A stretch of DNA of 64,000 nucleotides from Watersipora subatra (lineage: Eukaryota; Bryozoa; Gymnolaemata; Cheilostomatida; Watersiporidae). Positions 1-10,300 of this stretch are shown here, piece by piece. Location of the stretch: positions 4,092,001 through 4,156,000 of the forward strand of contig NC_088714.1 in assembly GCF_963576615.1 (NCBI RefSeq). The letters are read 5' to 3'. A model generated the notes under the pieces. It ran no database searches, was not told the DNA's origin, and was given only the letters and a program-made list of their open reading frames with translations. Numbering within the stretch: position 1 is the stretch's first letter; every line of letters starts with the position of its first letter. A program made the position numbers and the translations under genes.

Positions 1-266
1 CATCATCCCAATTGAATATGCATGTAGATGTTTTTGTTCATGAGATATGTATGTGTTCAAGGCCATTTATTTTAGTTCCAAAGTGAACGGTAATAACAAG
101 CCTTATCCTTTCTGTTAGTTTTACTAGATGCTTTCCGTAAGCACTTAATGCTGGGCCTTGCGCTGTGCTTTAAAGAGTGCTTTAATTAAAGATCTGGTAT
201 GGTAGCTCAAATTATTCATAAGGTTTTGAACCTGTAACTAAGTCTTTTTGACCTAAGATGCTGCAG

Positions 267-501
267 AACAAGTAGATATAGTTTCTAGTGACGGTATGAC
301 TGGTCACAGTTCAGTTATGAGGTTTGCTTCGCAGGTCAAGGACAATGAAATATTGGAGTTACTGTTCACCGAGGCGAGGTGTAATATAATGGATGGCACT
401 TACCCGTGTGACCGAGACTTGCTCATCAAGCTGGCTGGGCTACTCTGTGCGGTGCAATATGGTCCCTTCAATGAGGAGCAGCATACCATCGAATTCTACA
501 A
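267..501 (+). CDS. FRMD8: FRMD8-like exon, FERM F2 lobe start
   Basis: Acceptor ctgcag before 267 and donor GTAATT at 502. The exon reads through VMRFASQVKDNEILELLF, TEARCNIMDGTYPCD and LAGLLCAVQYGPFNEEQHT, the typical FRMD8 F2 helices. It ends in phase 2 (AA), completed by the first base of either alternative downstream exon. The exact 5' edge is uncertain, because another acceptor ends at 288. Confidence 0.8.
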
Positions 502-3500
502 GTAATTCTTGGGCATTTTACAGTCAATTTACGAATGTGGTCAATCGCTTTCTTGTCTATCAATCGTATCACAAGTTTTAGAACTTATGAGTTGTCTTTG
601 ACTCTAGGAAAGCTTGGTAAACTCATTATTGCTTGATACACTAGTATTATATTGCTTACATAATATGTATTCTATGCATTCTGTATACAGTGCACCCTCA
701 GGATATGATTTTAATCCGTTTCAGGGTTGCCATCGTATAGTGAACAAATCGTATGGATGGGTATAGAAACCATAGTACTTATATAATACAAACATCCCCT
801 GGTAAAAATCGTCAAAATTTCATACAAGTGCTTTACATATAAAAAAATAGTAACAAAGTAGTATGTTAACCTTCGTAACTATAGTTACCTACAGGGACTG
901 TATTGTATTTAGTGTATTTATTGGTTATGATCTGCATTAAAATTTAACGTCGCTATGTGCAGTACGTACAACGTATACGAGAGTTCGTATAACATAAACT
1001 TTGAATTCACTTTAAATAAGTTTAGCTTACTAAACACACACACTTAAAGCTAAATTTTATTATGTATTTTCGACTATTTTACTGAATTTCAACTTTTTAT
1101 CCCTAAAATTTTACTACCGATTAGCTTCTGGCTTCGTTTTCAATGTAATTCTAGCTGATCTCATTAAACCATTTTTCAGCCTAATATGGCAAAAAAGCCT
1201 GACTGATGCTGCTTTCGTAATAAAGTGAACTTTTGTTAGGAGGTTAAAAGAAGTTGTCTGACCACTGACTTTCTGTTCGGCGGGATCGCAACTCCAACTT
1301 TGCTACTGGTTTTAAAAGGAAATGTTACCATTTTACACATGAGATCTGCTGAATTGAGTGAAATCGATCATGGCAGTTATAGGCGTTGTGAAAATATTTT
1401 TGGGCGAACAGCATTTCGACGTTTTTGTTATTTTGATGTACGTAATAAGCACATTGACTGCCAATTTAAATTCAGGCGAAAATTTTGTTGGATAATGGTG
1501 AAATAAGATTCGTATAAAGAGGTGGAAAAATCATCATGTTCTACTTTCTAAGGTGAAAAAACCGTATATCAGGGTAATCGTATCCCGAGGGTGCACTGTA
1601 CTATGTCTTCATTCAATATTAGAATTACATTAGATGTCCGTTTACTTAAATTTCCCATATTTACATTGGCTGTGTGTTTGGCAGGTCTGTTCACTCAATC
1701 TTCCCTTTATCTGTCCAGTCAAATACCAAACTGCTGGACGAATACTGTCAGGCTGTCGAATTCGCTCACAAAAAATTTGACAGTCTAGGCAAACAGCCTA
1801 CCGGTGACACTTTAAACGATGAGTCGAGACTTATGACGGCCTATCAGACTTACCTTAGCTCGTCTCACGTGTTACCGTACTATGGGTAATCTGTCCTTGC
1901 CATAGTGGTAGTGTCACACTTTTCTTTGCTTTGCCTCAGCAATACGCACTCTGTCTAAAATATCTGCTTCTCGCTTGATTTAGCTGTGTGATTCTGTTTT
2001 GTTGTGAGCTTTTATAACCACACATGAGGAGTTGCAAGCCCCTTGTATACATTAACGCGCCGCAAATGGTCGGTTTAGATTTTGAATACTCATTTGTTTA
2101 CTTGACTCATTGTTATCATTGGGTTATTGTTGAAGACATGGCTCTAAGCCATGTGCAAGGAAATTTATAAATTTTCGCGAACTTTACTATGTCAAGGCGA
2201 TTAGTGCTTGGTGTTACAGTAGATGTTATGTAATCTGCATGTAGCGGAAAATTTTATGGATATTTTATACGACAATAACAGCGCGACAAAGTTTGCGTGA
2301 TAATGAGTTTCACTTAAAGCATGCTTGTATATAAATTACTGAAACTTTCAATTGTGGAAGCTGCTCGCTAGTGTATATAAATGCTAACACAAACAGGGGG
2401 TTTCTCGAGCTGGTGTTACGTCTGTACGAAACGGTAATCTACTATACACAATTCTTACCTGGTTTTTCTTTGTGTCCACGTATAAACTTGTGTGACACGA
2501 CATGTAAACGTCTCACGATTTTCCTATTTATCTTTCTAAAAATTGGTTGTTGCCAAGTGCTCGTCTTCTCTTTTGCCGTCTTGCTATTCTTAGCAATAGT
2601 CTATTTATTTGATGGGCATAAGCAGGGCCCCTCAATGGGACTAGCGTAGAACAGCAAGCTATTCCGCTTACTTCCGTGTGATCGCCTGCTTTCAGAGCTA
2701 ACCAAGCCTCCATCTTTCCTATTTCTATTGATGATTGTAAAGAACTAGCTGATGACCTGAGGCAATACCTTCTTGCCAATGCCAAGGCATTTGACCTTGA
2801 GTCTTTACCAAACCCCAGAGTGGCATTTCTTTCTGCGTGTTGTGAGTCTCTGCCATACTATGGGTCAGTTTTCTGTTTGTAGCTCTCTTGTTATCTCTCA
2901 TCACTATCGTTTAGTCACTACTTGCTTTCGTTTTCCAAAGAGGATTACGCATTAAAATAATAGTTTTGACGTAATTAGCTTATTTTTTTCTTGTTCTCAT
3001 AAATTCTCAAATCTTTTTAGTTTATTGTTAGTAAAAATGTATGTTGTATTGTCAGTATTACACACTTGTCCGCATTTGTTTGTAAAAGGATAAATAAAGC
3101 GACGTATTTATGTTTTCTCACATGTAGTTTGCGTGTCCTATAATGAGGCTAGATGTTAAAGCAATATTATGTCGTAGTAGCAATTGCTGCGCTGAAGAGG
3201 TTGTTGTTTTTTATTATAAATATTGTAAATGTTACATTATAGCAAGCATCTCTCCATAGTGAGTGACACATTATAGCAAGTGCCTTCCATAGTGAGTGAC
3301 ACACTATGGCAAGTATTTCTATATAGCAAGTGGCATATCATTATAGTTGATCTCTCTATGTGTCACTTTATAGCAAGCATTGTTTTTTAGCCAGTGTAGC
3401 ATTATAACCAATGTCTCTCTATAGCACATGTCATATTATAGCCAGCATCTCTCTATAGCGAGTGTCACATTATAGCAAACATCTCTGTTTAGTGAGTATC

Positions 3501-6209
3501 TCTCTATAATGATATTGTCATTCTATTGCCACCCTAATCTGATTGCCCCTTTCTCAGTGGTGTCACTTTCATACAAGCGCCATTTCAATGGATGTTCCGC
3601 ACTAATATAGAAAATGTTCTATAGCAAAAGCCTTGCTTAATCGCTTTCCTTGCCAGTCTTGTTTTATTGTGATTGTCACTCCTTGATAGTTTACTGGGCG
3701 GGTGAAATTTGCTAGCAATTTCTGTGACCAGAGGCTAGATTCGCGATTAACTAGCTCAAAGCAACAAATCATAGGTCACATTAATTAGTTCTGCATTCCT
3801 ACAGATTATACTTAATGATTTTTACCTTTGTGCCGTTGTCTTCCAATTGTTTGAGCTATTTTTGTCAATACATGTACCGTAGTTTGCATGTGAGCTCTGA
3901 CTGCTCTGTGATCTGCTTGTTAATTAGGATTTTTCCAGACATCTTGTTACGGGTGTGTCTTTTGCGAGGAAGGTTCTTTCTTGTGAAATGTCACATGCTA
4001 TTTCAGGTGTGTTTTCTTTGATGGCTACATAGAGAGTACTAACAAGAGCTTCCTTCACAGCTCCTGGTTAGCTGTACAAATTGGCACCAACACTGATGGC
4101 ATATACATTATCTCTACGGAGAAAGAGGTAACTTACTGTCCAGGTTGTAATTTATATGCTTTTGTTGTCAAAACGGATAAAATACCTACAAATGCTTTTA
4201 CGAAGAAATTGTCTTCTCAAGTACCCAGTTGCGTTTGTTATCAGGAGCCATTGCTAGGCATCTTATATGAAGAGCTAACATGGGAATATGTGGAGATGTG
4301 TACATGCAGCTCAGCAGAGTGCCACCACAACACTTCTTCAACCACAGGTATTCTTGCGGATATCATTGCTTTTTCTTCCGCGATGCCATCCTTTGCTTAT
4401 TGTGCAAAGTCCGTCAAAGCCAATGTAAGGCTTTCAATAGGAGATATTCTACATAACACAATGATAACATATATCTGCTACTAAAATGGAGTTCAAGATC
4501 CTGTTTAAGGAAGACTCAGATTGATGATTAGAATATCAATCTATATAAGTCCTTGCACAGATAACTACAGTAAAATATGACATGAACTATGCAGCATGAA
4601 ACTAGGAGTTATCGTCTCTTTTCATAAATGTTGACAATAGAATGAGAAAACAACTCGTCATATTTAATCATAATTCGCCAAATTTATATGAAAGCCTGTA
4701 ATCAAAAGAAAGATTTGATGAAAAAAATCATGAGTTCTCCATCGATATAACAGTGCATTTACACAAAAACAATAGTCAATAATAAATGCGCATTGCTTGT
4801 TCTCTGTTACATCTCGGTGTAAATGAATATATTATTAACATTTTACACTAATAACCTTTCAAAGGAAATGTCAAAAATTTCTTCACTGGTTCATTGAGCT
4901 GAAGGTTTTTAGTCTTATGGATACTCAATGTTAATTTGTAGAATTAAACTAAACAGAATTACAGTTAAATCAATTCATTGATACTTTAGGTCACTGCGAA
5001 GAGACAAGTTGTCTTCATCATTAAGGAGTCACACAAGCCCGTACGATATCATCATAGTTTTGAAACCCTTGTGTGCATTTCTATTTTTGCATACTCATCG
5101 CAACTATCTTATGTATGTTCTAGGAGCTGGGAAACTACAGCCTAGAATGTCGAGAAAGTCAAAACATCTGAAAGGAGACAAGATAGCGGCGATGCCTTCA
5201 TTGCTTCTCCAATATCCGGCATCTCCTGATGAGCAGAGCGAGGGAGTCAAATTCCAAGTCCTTCGAGTCTACACGCAATCTGTGAGTGTTTCTCCATGAC
5301 ACGGTTGTACGGTAAGGTTACTCATTCACGTGTATATTTACGTGATCCTGCTAGTTGGAAAAACTCCATACCCAAGTCAAATTCGGTATAATGTACAGAA
5401 TTGCCCTCTTCTCAGCAGTCACTGAGGTTTGTCTCAGAAATTCTTATTCCTCTATATCAGGAAGGCCTTGTAACAGTTGGTGTAACTATATAGATTTAAC
5501 AAAAGCCGCAACAAGTTGTGTATCATTCAGATGTTTGCACCATAATCTCTGTCATATGGTAGACATGCTGCATTCTTCTGCGCATAGAACTAATGAATGG
5601 AAAGGGCTGCGTTGAGTTCACGCAACCATTTGTTATGTATTAGTTGTTAATTTCCCGATGTTCACAGGAAATCTGCTTGTTGTTCTATACCGGTTCCCCT
5701 ACTTACCTACACAAACTTACACGCCATGAAGTTGCAATGACACAACAGGCTGCCGGAATTCCTGTTGTGATGACTTCCTTTAGTTTGATCGCACTACATT
5801 AGACCCTTGGATTAATGTAATGCGGACTGTTGTTGACTGCCCAGGCCAGACTCATCGATGCCTTCATAGACAACTGCAGTGAGACGATGAAGGAGAAGTG
5901 CCTTTGTTCTCCCATTCCTACTCCAGAGGTGGCTGTTTTTCAATCGGCTACCGTCGCATCAAAGGATTGCGTAGACACACCAAAGTTTCCTGTTTCTGTT
6001 CCTCAGCAGTCTGCAGATAGCACGCACACAAGAGGTATGTGGTGGCGCATCTTGTTACCTCTCCACGCATTCTTTCCTATAACTTCTGGATATCTTCCCA
6101 TTTGTAATCTCTTTTAGAATCACTGGAGAGGTCAATAAAAAGCTTGCGGAAACCAAACAAGCTTCTTTGTCAGTCATTTACAAAGGATGGAAAATGCGTA
6201 TCAATTTGA
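267..6209 (+). CDS. FRMD8: FRMD8/Bili-like FERM-domain protein, gene model (5' end outside window)
   Basis: Seven or eight exons can be joined with consistent GT-AG sites and phases: 267-501, 1685-1885 or 2696-2863 (alternatives), 4007-4127, 4245-4347, 5124-5281, 5845-6034, 6118-6209 (TGA at 6207). The product follows the FRMD8 order: an F2-lobe segment ELLFTEARCN..YPCD, a segment ending LPYYG, an F3 segment starting GCVFFDG, then LLGILYEELTW, then ARLIDAFIDNC and a short basic tail. These match my memory of human FRMD8 (LLYEEAKGN..YPCD, LPFYGCAFFHG, LLGLRFQELSW, LMSSLIEYC). FRMD8 is a plasma-membrane-associated scaffold that stabilises iRhom/ADAM17 sheddase complexes; it is also known as Bili, an LRP6-binding regulator of Wnt signalling. 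The N-terminal F1 lobe must lie before position 1. Family call is sequence-based; function is inferred from the family. Confidence 0.82.
688..1598. mobile_element. Tc1/mariner-type MITE in FRMD8 intron
   Basis: A 911-bp element with terminal inverted repeats starting CAGTGCACCCTC. The inner repeat continues for about 22 bp with a few mismatches. A TA dinucleotide flanks each side (686-687 and 1599-1600), the target-site duplication of Tc1/mariner elements, and the CAGTG start is also family-typical. No transposase domain is visible inside, so it is non-autonomous. Confidence 0.75.
1685..1885 (+). CDS. FRMD8: FRMD8-like alternative exon A (F2 lobe)
   Basis: A 201-nt exon after acceptor tttggcag, with donor GTAATC at 1886. 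It encodes SVHSIFPLSVQSN, then a helix LLDEYCQAVEFAHKKF, then LMTAYQTYLSSSHVLPYYG. It enters in phase 2 (AA+G) and leaves in phase 2 (GG). The following exon continues GCVFFDG, exactly as the family does after LP(F/Y)YG. Exon B is a diverged copy with the same phases. Confidence 0.8.
1886..2695. other. Intron between alternative exons A and B
   Basis: 810 bp without recognisable coding or repeat structure. Steric or RNA-structure mechanisms of exclusive splicing cannot be judged from it by eye. Confidence 0.5.
2696..2863 (+). CDS. FRMD8: FRMD8-like alternative exon B (F2 lobe), probable mutually exclusive partner of A
   Basis: A 168-nt open stretch after a strong acceptor (gctttcag), with donor GTCAGT at 2864. 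It encodes ANQASIFPISIDDCKEL, then DDLRQYLLANAKAFDL, then ACCESLPYYG. SIFPIS and the terminal LPYYG align with SIFPLS and LPYYG of exon A, and entry and exit phases are identical. Either exon therefore splices to 267-501 and 4007-4127 without a frame change. Including both would also keep frame but would duplicate an FERM segment. Confidence 0.72.
3230..3525. repeat. Degenerate minisatellite, unit about 35 bp
   Basis: Roughly eight imperfect units around ATTATAGCAAGCATCTCTC and TATAGTGAGTGTCAC, in the intron before the F3 exon. Copies differ strongly, so the array is old. Confidence 0.7.
4007..4127 (+). CDS. FRMD8: FRMD8-like exon, FERM F3 (PTB-like) lobe
   Basis: Acceptor atttcag, donor GTAACT at 4128. 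It encodes CVFFDGYIESTNKSFLHSS, then WLAVQIGTNTDGIYIISTEKE. This matches the FRMD8 F3 start, where YGCAFFHG is followed by SVAISLEGVHVIDS. The exon ends in phase 0. Confidence 0.82.
4245..4347 (+). CDS. FRMD8: FRMD8-like exon, F3 lobe continued
   Basis: Acceptor tatcag, donor GTATTC at 4348. It encodes EPLLGILYEELTWEYVEM and then a Cys-rich stretch CTCSSAECHHNTSSTTG. LLG.L..EL.W is the recognisable FRMD8 motif. It ends in phase 1. The intron before it is only about 117 bp. Confidence 0.8.
5124..5281 (+). CDS. FRMD8: FRMD8-like exon, end of F3 lobe
   Basis: Acceptor ttctag, donor GTGAGT at 5282. It encodes AGKLQPRMSRKSKHLKGDK, then AMPSLLLQYPASPDEQSEG and VKFQVLRVYTQS. This corresponds to the family's [25 protein letters not shown]. 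Frame is set by G at 4347 plus GA at 5124. Ends in phase 0. Confidence 0.75.
5845..6034 (+). CDS. FRMD8: FRMD8-like exon, C-terminal helix and linker
   Basis: Acceptor gcccag, donor GTATGT at 6035. It starts ARLIDAFIDNCSETMKEKC, corresponding to the FRMD8 helix AELMSSLIEYCIEL. A Ser/Pro/Thr-rich, probably disordered linker follows. Ends in phase 1. Confidence 0.78.
6118..6209 (+). CDS. FRMD8: FRMD8-like terminal coding exon
   Basis: Acceptor cttttag; the preceding G plus AA restores Glu. It encodes ESLERSIKSLRKPNKLL and then CQSFTKDGKCVSI, with TGA at 6207-6209. The basic tail resembles the Lys/Arg-rich end of FRMD8 in position but not closely in sequence. Confidence 0.72.
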
Positions 6210-7309
6210 TTGCACCTGCATAGGAAGCATCTAGTCTCCGTTTCTTTTTCATGCATGCAACTCCTTTTCCTGATAAGATGTTATATTTTGCGCCTTCCTT
6301 TCGTTCAGCAAATTTTTGTGTTAAAAACCGCATGGAGCTTATATTTATGTGAAAAAACTCCTGGCTTTACTTATTGTCTTGTTGCATCGCTTTTGTTTTC
6401 TTTCTATTTGCTGCTGATATTATCCCTGATAATACTTTCTGTTGTCTACCCAGCATGTACCCCCTTTGCCCCAAAATCTATCTGTAGTTGTATCGCCATG
6501 CTTAAGGAATTTTCGTTCATGTATAACAGCACAACTCAAAGTTGATAAATTGACCTTCAACCAAGTTATCATTTACTTATTCCTATGATACAATTATAGT
6601 CGCCCATGTTTCACCTCATAATGATCGGTGTATACAATCATTCATGTTTCGCCTTCTAAGTTTCTGCTTGTTTCGCTTTTTGTGTCACACAGAGCAATCT
6701 CTTGGTAATTTATTACTATTCATGTATTATCATTGGTAATTGATTATTATCAGGTTTCAGAGTTGTATTTTTAATTATTTAATCGAAAGCTTGTTATGTA
6801 TGATAAATATTCATTGTATTATGTCACTAAATATATGATTTAATGAAATCTGTAAACATATTCTCCACTTGATAGATACGAAGCATGGCTCTACCGATGC
6901 AATGGGAGTCTACTATGGATAAGACAACTCCGATAAGTGTCCTGATCAAATTGCATTAAACACAGTACAGATTTGATGCTACAAATGTTGCATATCCAGT
7001 ATCATGAAAATTCCCACTATTATTAAATATCATTCAACAAGTTGCATTTCATTTTATGTTCACAAAGGAATTAATATGCATAATAAAAATATAAAAGAAA
7101 ATGAGATGATATTAAATATCTGAAAATTGCGCTACAAAGAGGCACCTGGCAGCCATGATAAATATTCTGTAATCAATTCTCTAATTGCATTAGAAGAATA
7201 TAATATCTATTTGCAAAATCTTTGTTGCGTTACTGATAAATATAAAGAAGAACGATACAGAAACATGAGAAATAAATATAGCTGATTGTCATTGATTGAA
7301 AAGCTCGTG
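6210..7309. other. Convergent intergenic region between FRMD8-like and SRF
   Basis: About 1.1 kb between the two stop codons. It must hold both 3' untranslated regions. AATAAA-like words occur near 7081 on the plus strand, but I cannot assign a cleavage site for either gene. No other gene seen. Confidence 0.5.
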
Positions 7310-7360
7310 TCAGGTTTTATTGCCCAGCTCTTGCTGACTCGATATTACCTGCTGCAGCAT
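7310..7360 (-). CDS. SRF: SRF exon 8: short terminal exon
   Basis: Acceptor cattttag. Sixteen codons MLQQVISSQQELGNKT, then TGA at 7312-7310. It resembles the vertebrate C-terminus (LHQMAVIGQQ...NLTEL) and keeps phase 0. The exon is short, so confidence rests on phase, splice site and weak similarity. Confidence 0.6.
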   Translation of the reverse strand: MLQQVISSQQELGNKT

Positions 7361-10300
7361 CTAAAATGAGGTCATACTATCATTTAGCAAAAAGACAACA
7401 GAACCAAAAGGTAAAAGACCGAAGGCTGAACTAAATATAATTATGGACAGCACTTACCACAGGATTGTTGGCTAACTGCGATATTGGAATCGTAATGTAG
7501 TGAGGTGGGGCTGGGGTAGCTATCGTGCCAACCTGGGCTGTAGAGTAGCTCTGAGGCTGAGAGGTGACAATGTTCACAACGGCTACTCCGTCTGTCAGCT
7601 GATTAGGAATGGTGGGGGCAGCGGCATAAACAAGAGTTGGATTTTCTGGAGGATGATAGAGCAGAGCATTGCTAGCCTGGCCTCTACCTCCAACTGCAAT
7701 AAGTCTTTCAATGACCCTCTTCATCTTCTTTTCACACTTTCAATTACGCATGCAGGAACAATGGCAAGACAAACACATTTGTAGGTTGCACTGTTATTAT
7801 ACTCCAAGACCCTAGATACAGTTGCATAAGCCGCAACAATTATCCAATGCTTGCATAGCTGATAAGACAGCGATGAAACATGAACTGAGTAATAAAAACC
7901 AAAAGGATGTCAATTATATCTTAGAAATCACGTGCAGCATTCCGGCATGATACTCTTTTGTGAATCCGAGAGTATCAGAATCATAGCGGAGCATATTAAA
8001 AGGTATTTCTAGTTTCAGAACTTTAACAGGACATAAATAGATAGCTTCATATTTCACTTGTACTGTGTTGTCATCCAACATGGAAAAACATGTACTACTA
8101 ACCCGTTAGTAGTGCTGGCTTTGCTACAGCCACCTGCGGTGTCCCGACTATCTCGGTCGTAGACTGTGCACCTAGCTGATGGACAACCTGCGATGGCGTC
8201 CCTTGTAAACTTTGTAGTTGCTGCAAAAAGACTCGCCGGTAAAAAAGCTAATGAATATACGTCAGTAAAATTACTTCAATTGTCAGCACAAAGACTAGAA
8301 TACAGTTAAACTCTGTTAGAGCCACGGAAAGAGCGACGCTAGACACATTACAATAGCAAAAACACAAAGTGTGCTAAAGAAGATGCCTTGAGAAACATCC
8401 TTTATTTTAGTGACGTGCTGCTGAACCAGCGTACAAGGACAACAAGTACTACCCTAGATTATTTCCGGTTAACTTTTGCTACCAAATGTTTTGCTCATTC
8501 TCGCGGAATTAATTGTTGCCGAAAGGCTTTTTCCTGGTGTACTTTCGGTATTTTTGCTGTTAAAGCTAGTTTCGGTCATAGAGCTTTAATTCAATTTTTT
8601 TGAATCAGCAGAAAACAGCATAATAAATGCATTTGATAATCAAAAGCCATGTTTAATAGTTTTTGTAGTTTAGTGAAACCGGATACAAAAGAACAAGCTA
8701 TCATTTTTGCAGTTTGACCATAAACGTGGACCCCTGGTTATCTAATATAAAAATACAGTTATTAGAAAGATCTGATCTGTTGAATGTGTGTTGAACAACC
8801 TGATGTTGAAGAATTTCCCTAACATAAATAAGTTCAGGTCGCTGTTTACAATTGTTTTCTTCCATCCTAAACTGAAAACAAAAACAGTTGGAAACTGCAA
8901 TATTATGATGTGAATTCTGAGTAAAAAGAAAACTAACAGGCGGTTTTTGAGCAAAATGATAACCCGATATCCTAAATTTATTGCGGTAAAATTTTGGGTT
9001 GATTTATTAACTCTGTGATCCGTGATCACTGCTTTGTATAGGTACTAAGGCGAGCCATTATAAAGGCTTTCCGGCAGAATGAATGATATTCACGAGCTGT
9101 TCTAAAAGCTTTCCATTATGAAAGATAGGCATTTATGACATTTTCTAACAAAAGACCTAAAGCTTTATTGCATCAATCTATGGCATATTGATGAGAGTTT
9201 TTTAAAAACTGAATTTCTTTTGTGTACTCGTTATAATAATACAGGGGAGATAACTATAAAGCACAACAATCCCCTGAAATTCTTATGATTGCAAGAGCGA
9301 TAGAGGCTTGTACAGCTGAGGGTAAGATGCAGGGACATAAACCGGTAGACATTATTCAACAGTCACCCCAGTGGACATTAAGCTTCTACGTGTAGGTGAG
9401 ACAATTACCAAAGACAGCTACTACACTACAAATTTTGATATGAAGATTTCAAACCTGTCGATGCTCCTCGTTGAGCTGAGTCAGTCTTGCTATCTCCTGC
9501 TGCTGCTCCTCCTGCTGCCTCTGCAGTTGTCGATTGGACTGGAAGTCAAGCGTAGGAAGTTGTGGACGGCTGTTCATTTGTTCCGACGTGTCACTACCCT
9601 CGGATGAAAAGAGGTTGTGAGATTGTGGCTGGGCAAGAGACATGTTGACTGCGAAATAAATACCAACGATAATGAAAAAGAATAACAGAGTATAGGTGAG
9701 CAGAAACGCACACTCCTTATGCAAAGATAACACACCCACATGAACCTAAACAACTGGTAGTAGAGCGAGAACATACTGTAGTTCTGATATATGATACTAG
9801 TAAAAGAGGAAGTGCAATACTTATCAAGTTATCTGAATGTAGAAGAAAGCCTTTGAGTAAACAATGCAACAGGTTATGTCATTGGCTACGGAGTAGGTGC
9901 ATATACATGTAGCCTATATATGATATTCCATGATATGCATATATGGTATGCCCTGTGACTGACACATGATATGCTGTTATGCTCGTGATACAAATGATAC
10001 GCTGTTATGTTCGTGATACAAATGATAAGCTATTTTGCATATACATGCATACATATGATATACTGTGATGCTCCAACATCGTTATGAAATGTTCTGACTA
10101 ACCTATGGTACGCAAATAGATGCAAAAACTGTCTAATACAGTCAAGCAATCAAAATGGTGCCAGAATCACCCATTGCTTGTCTTGATCTCGCAGAAGAAG
10201 GGCATGCTTCTTACACCTTCAGTATGGGTGCACTGAATCTCAGACTAACATTCTACATAGGCTAATGCTATTAGGTCAAGGAGCTCACGTTGAGGGATTG

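Noticed and set aside
2371-2785. Frames upstream of and across FRMD8-like exon B on both strands
   Set aside because: Shadow frames; the supported frame is fixed by the splice phases of exon B.
7500-7784. Plus-strand frame of 94 codons
   Set aside because: Antisense shadow of SRF exon 7.
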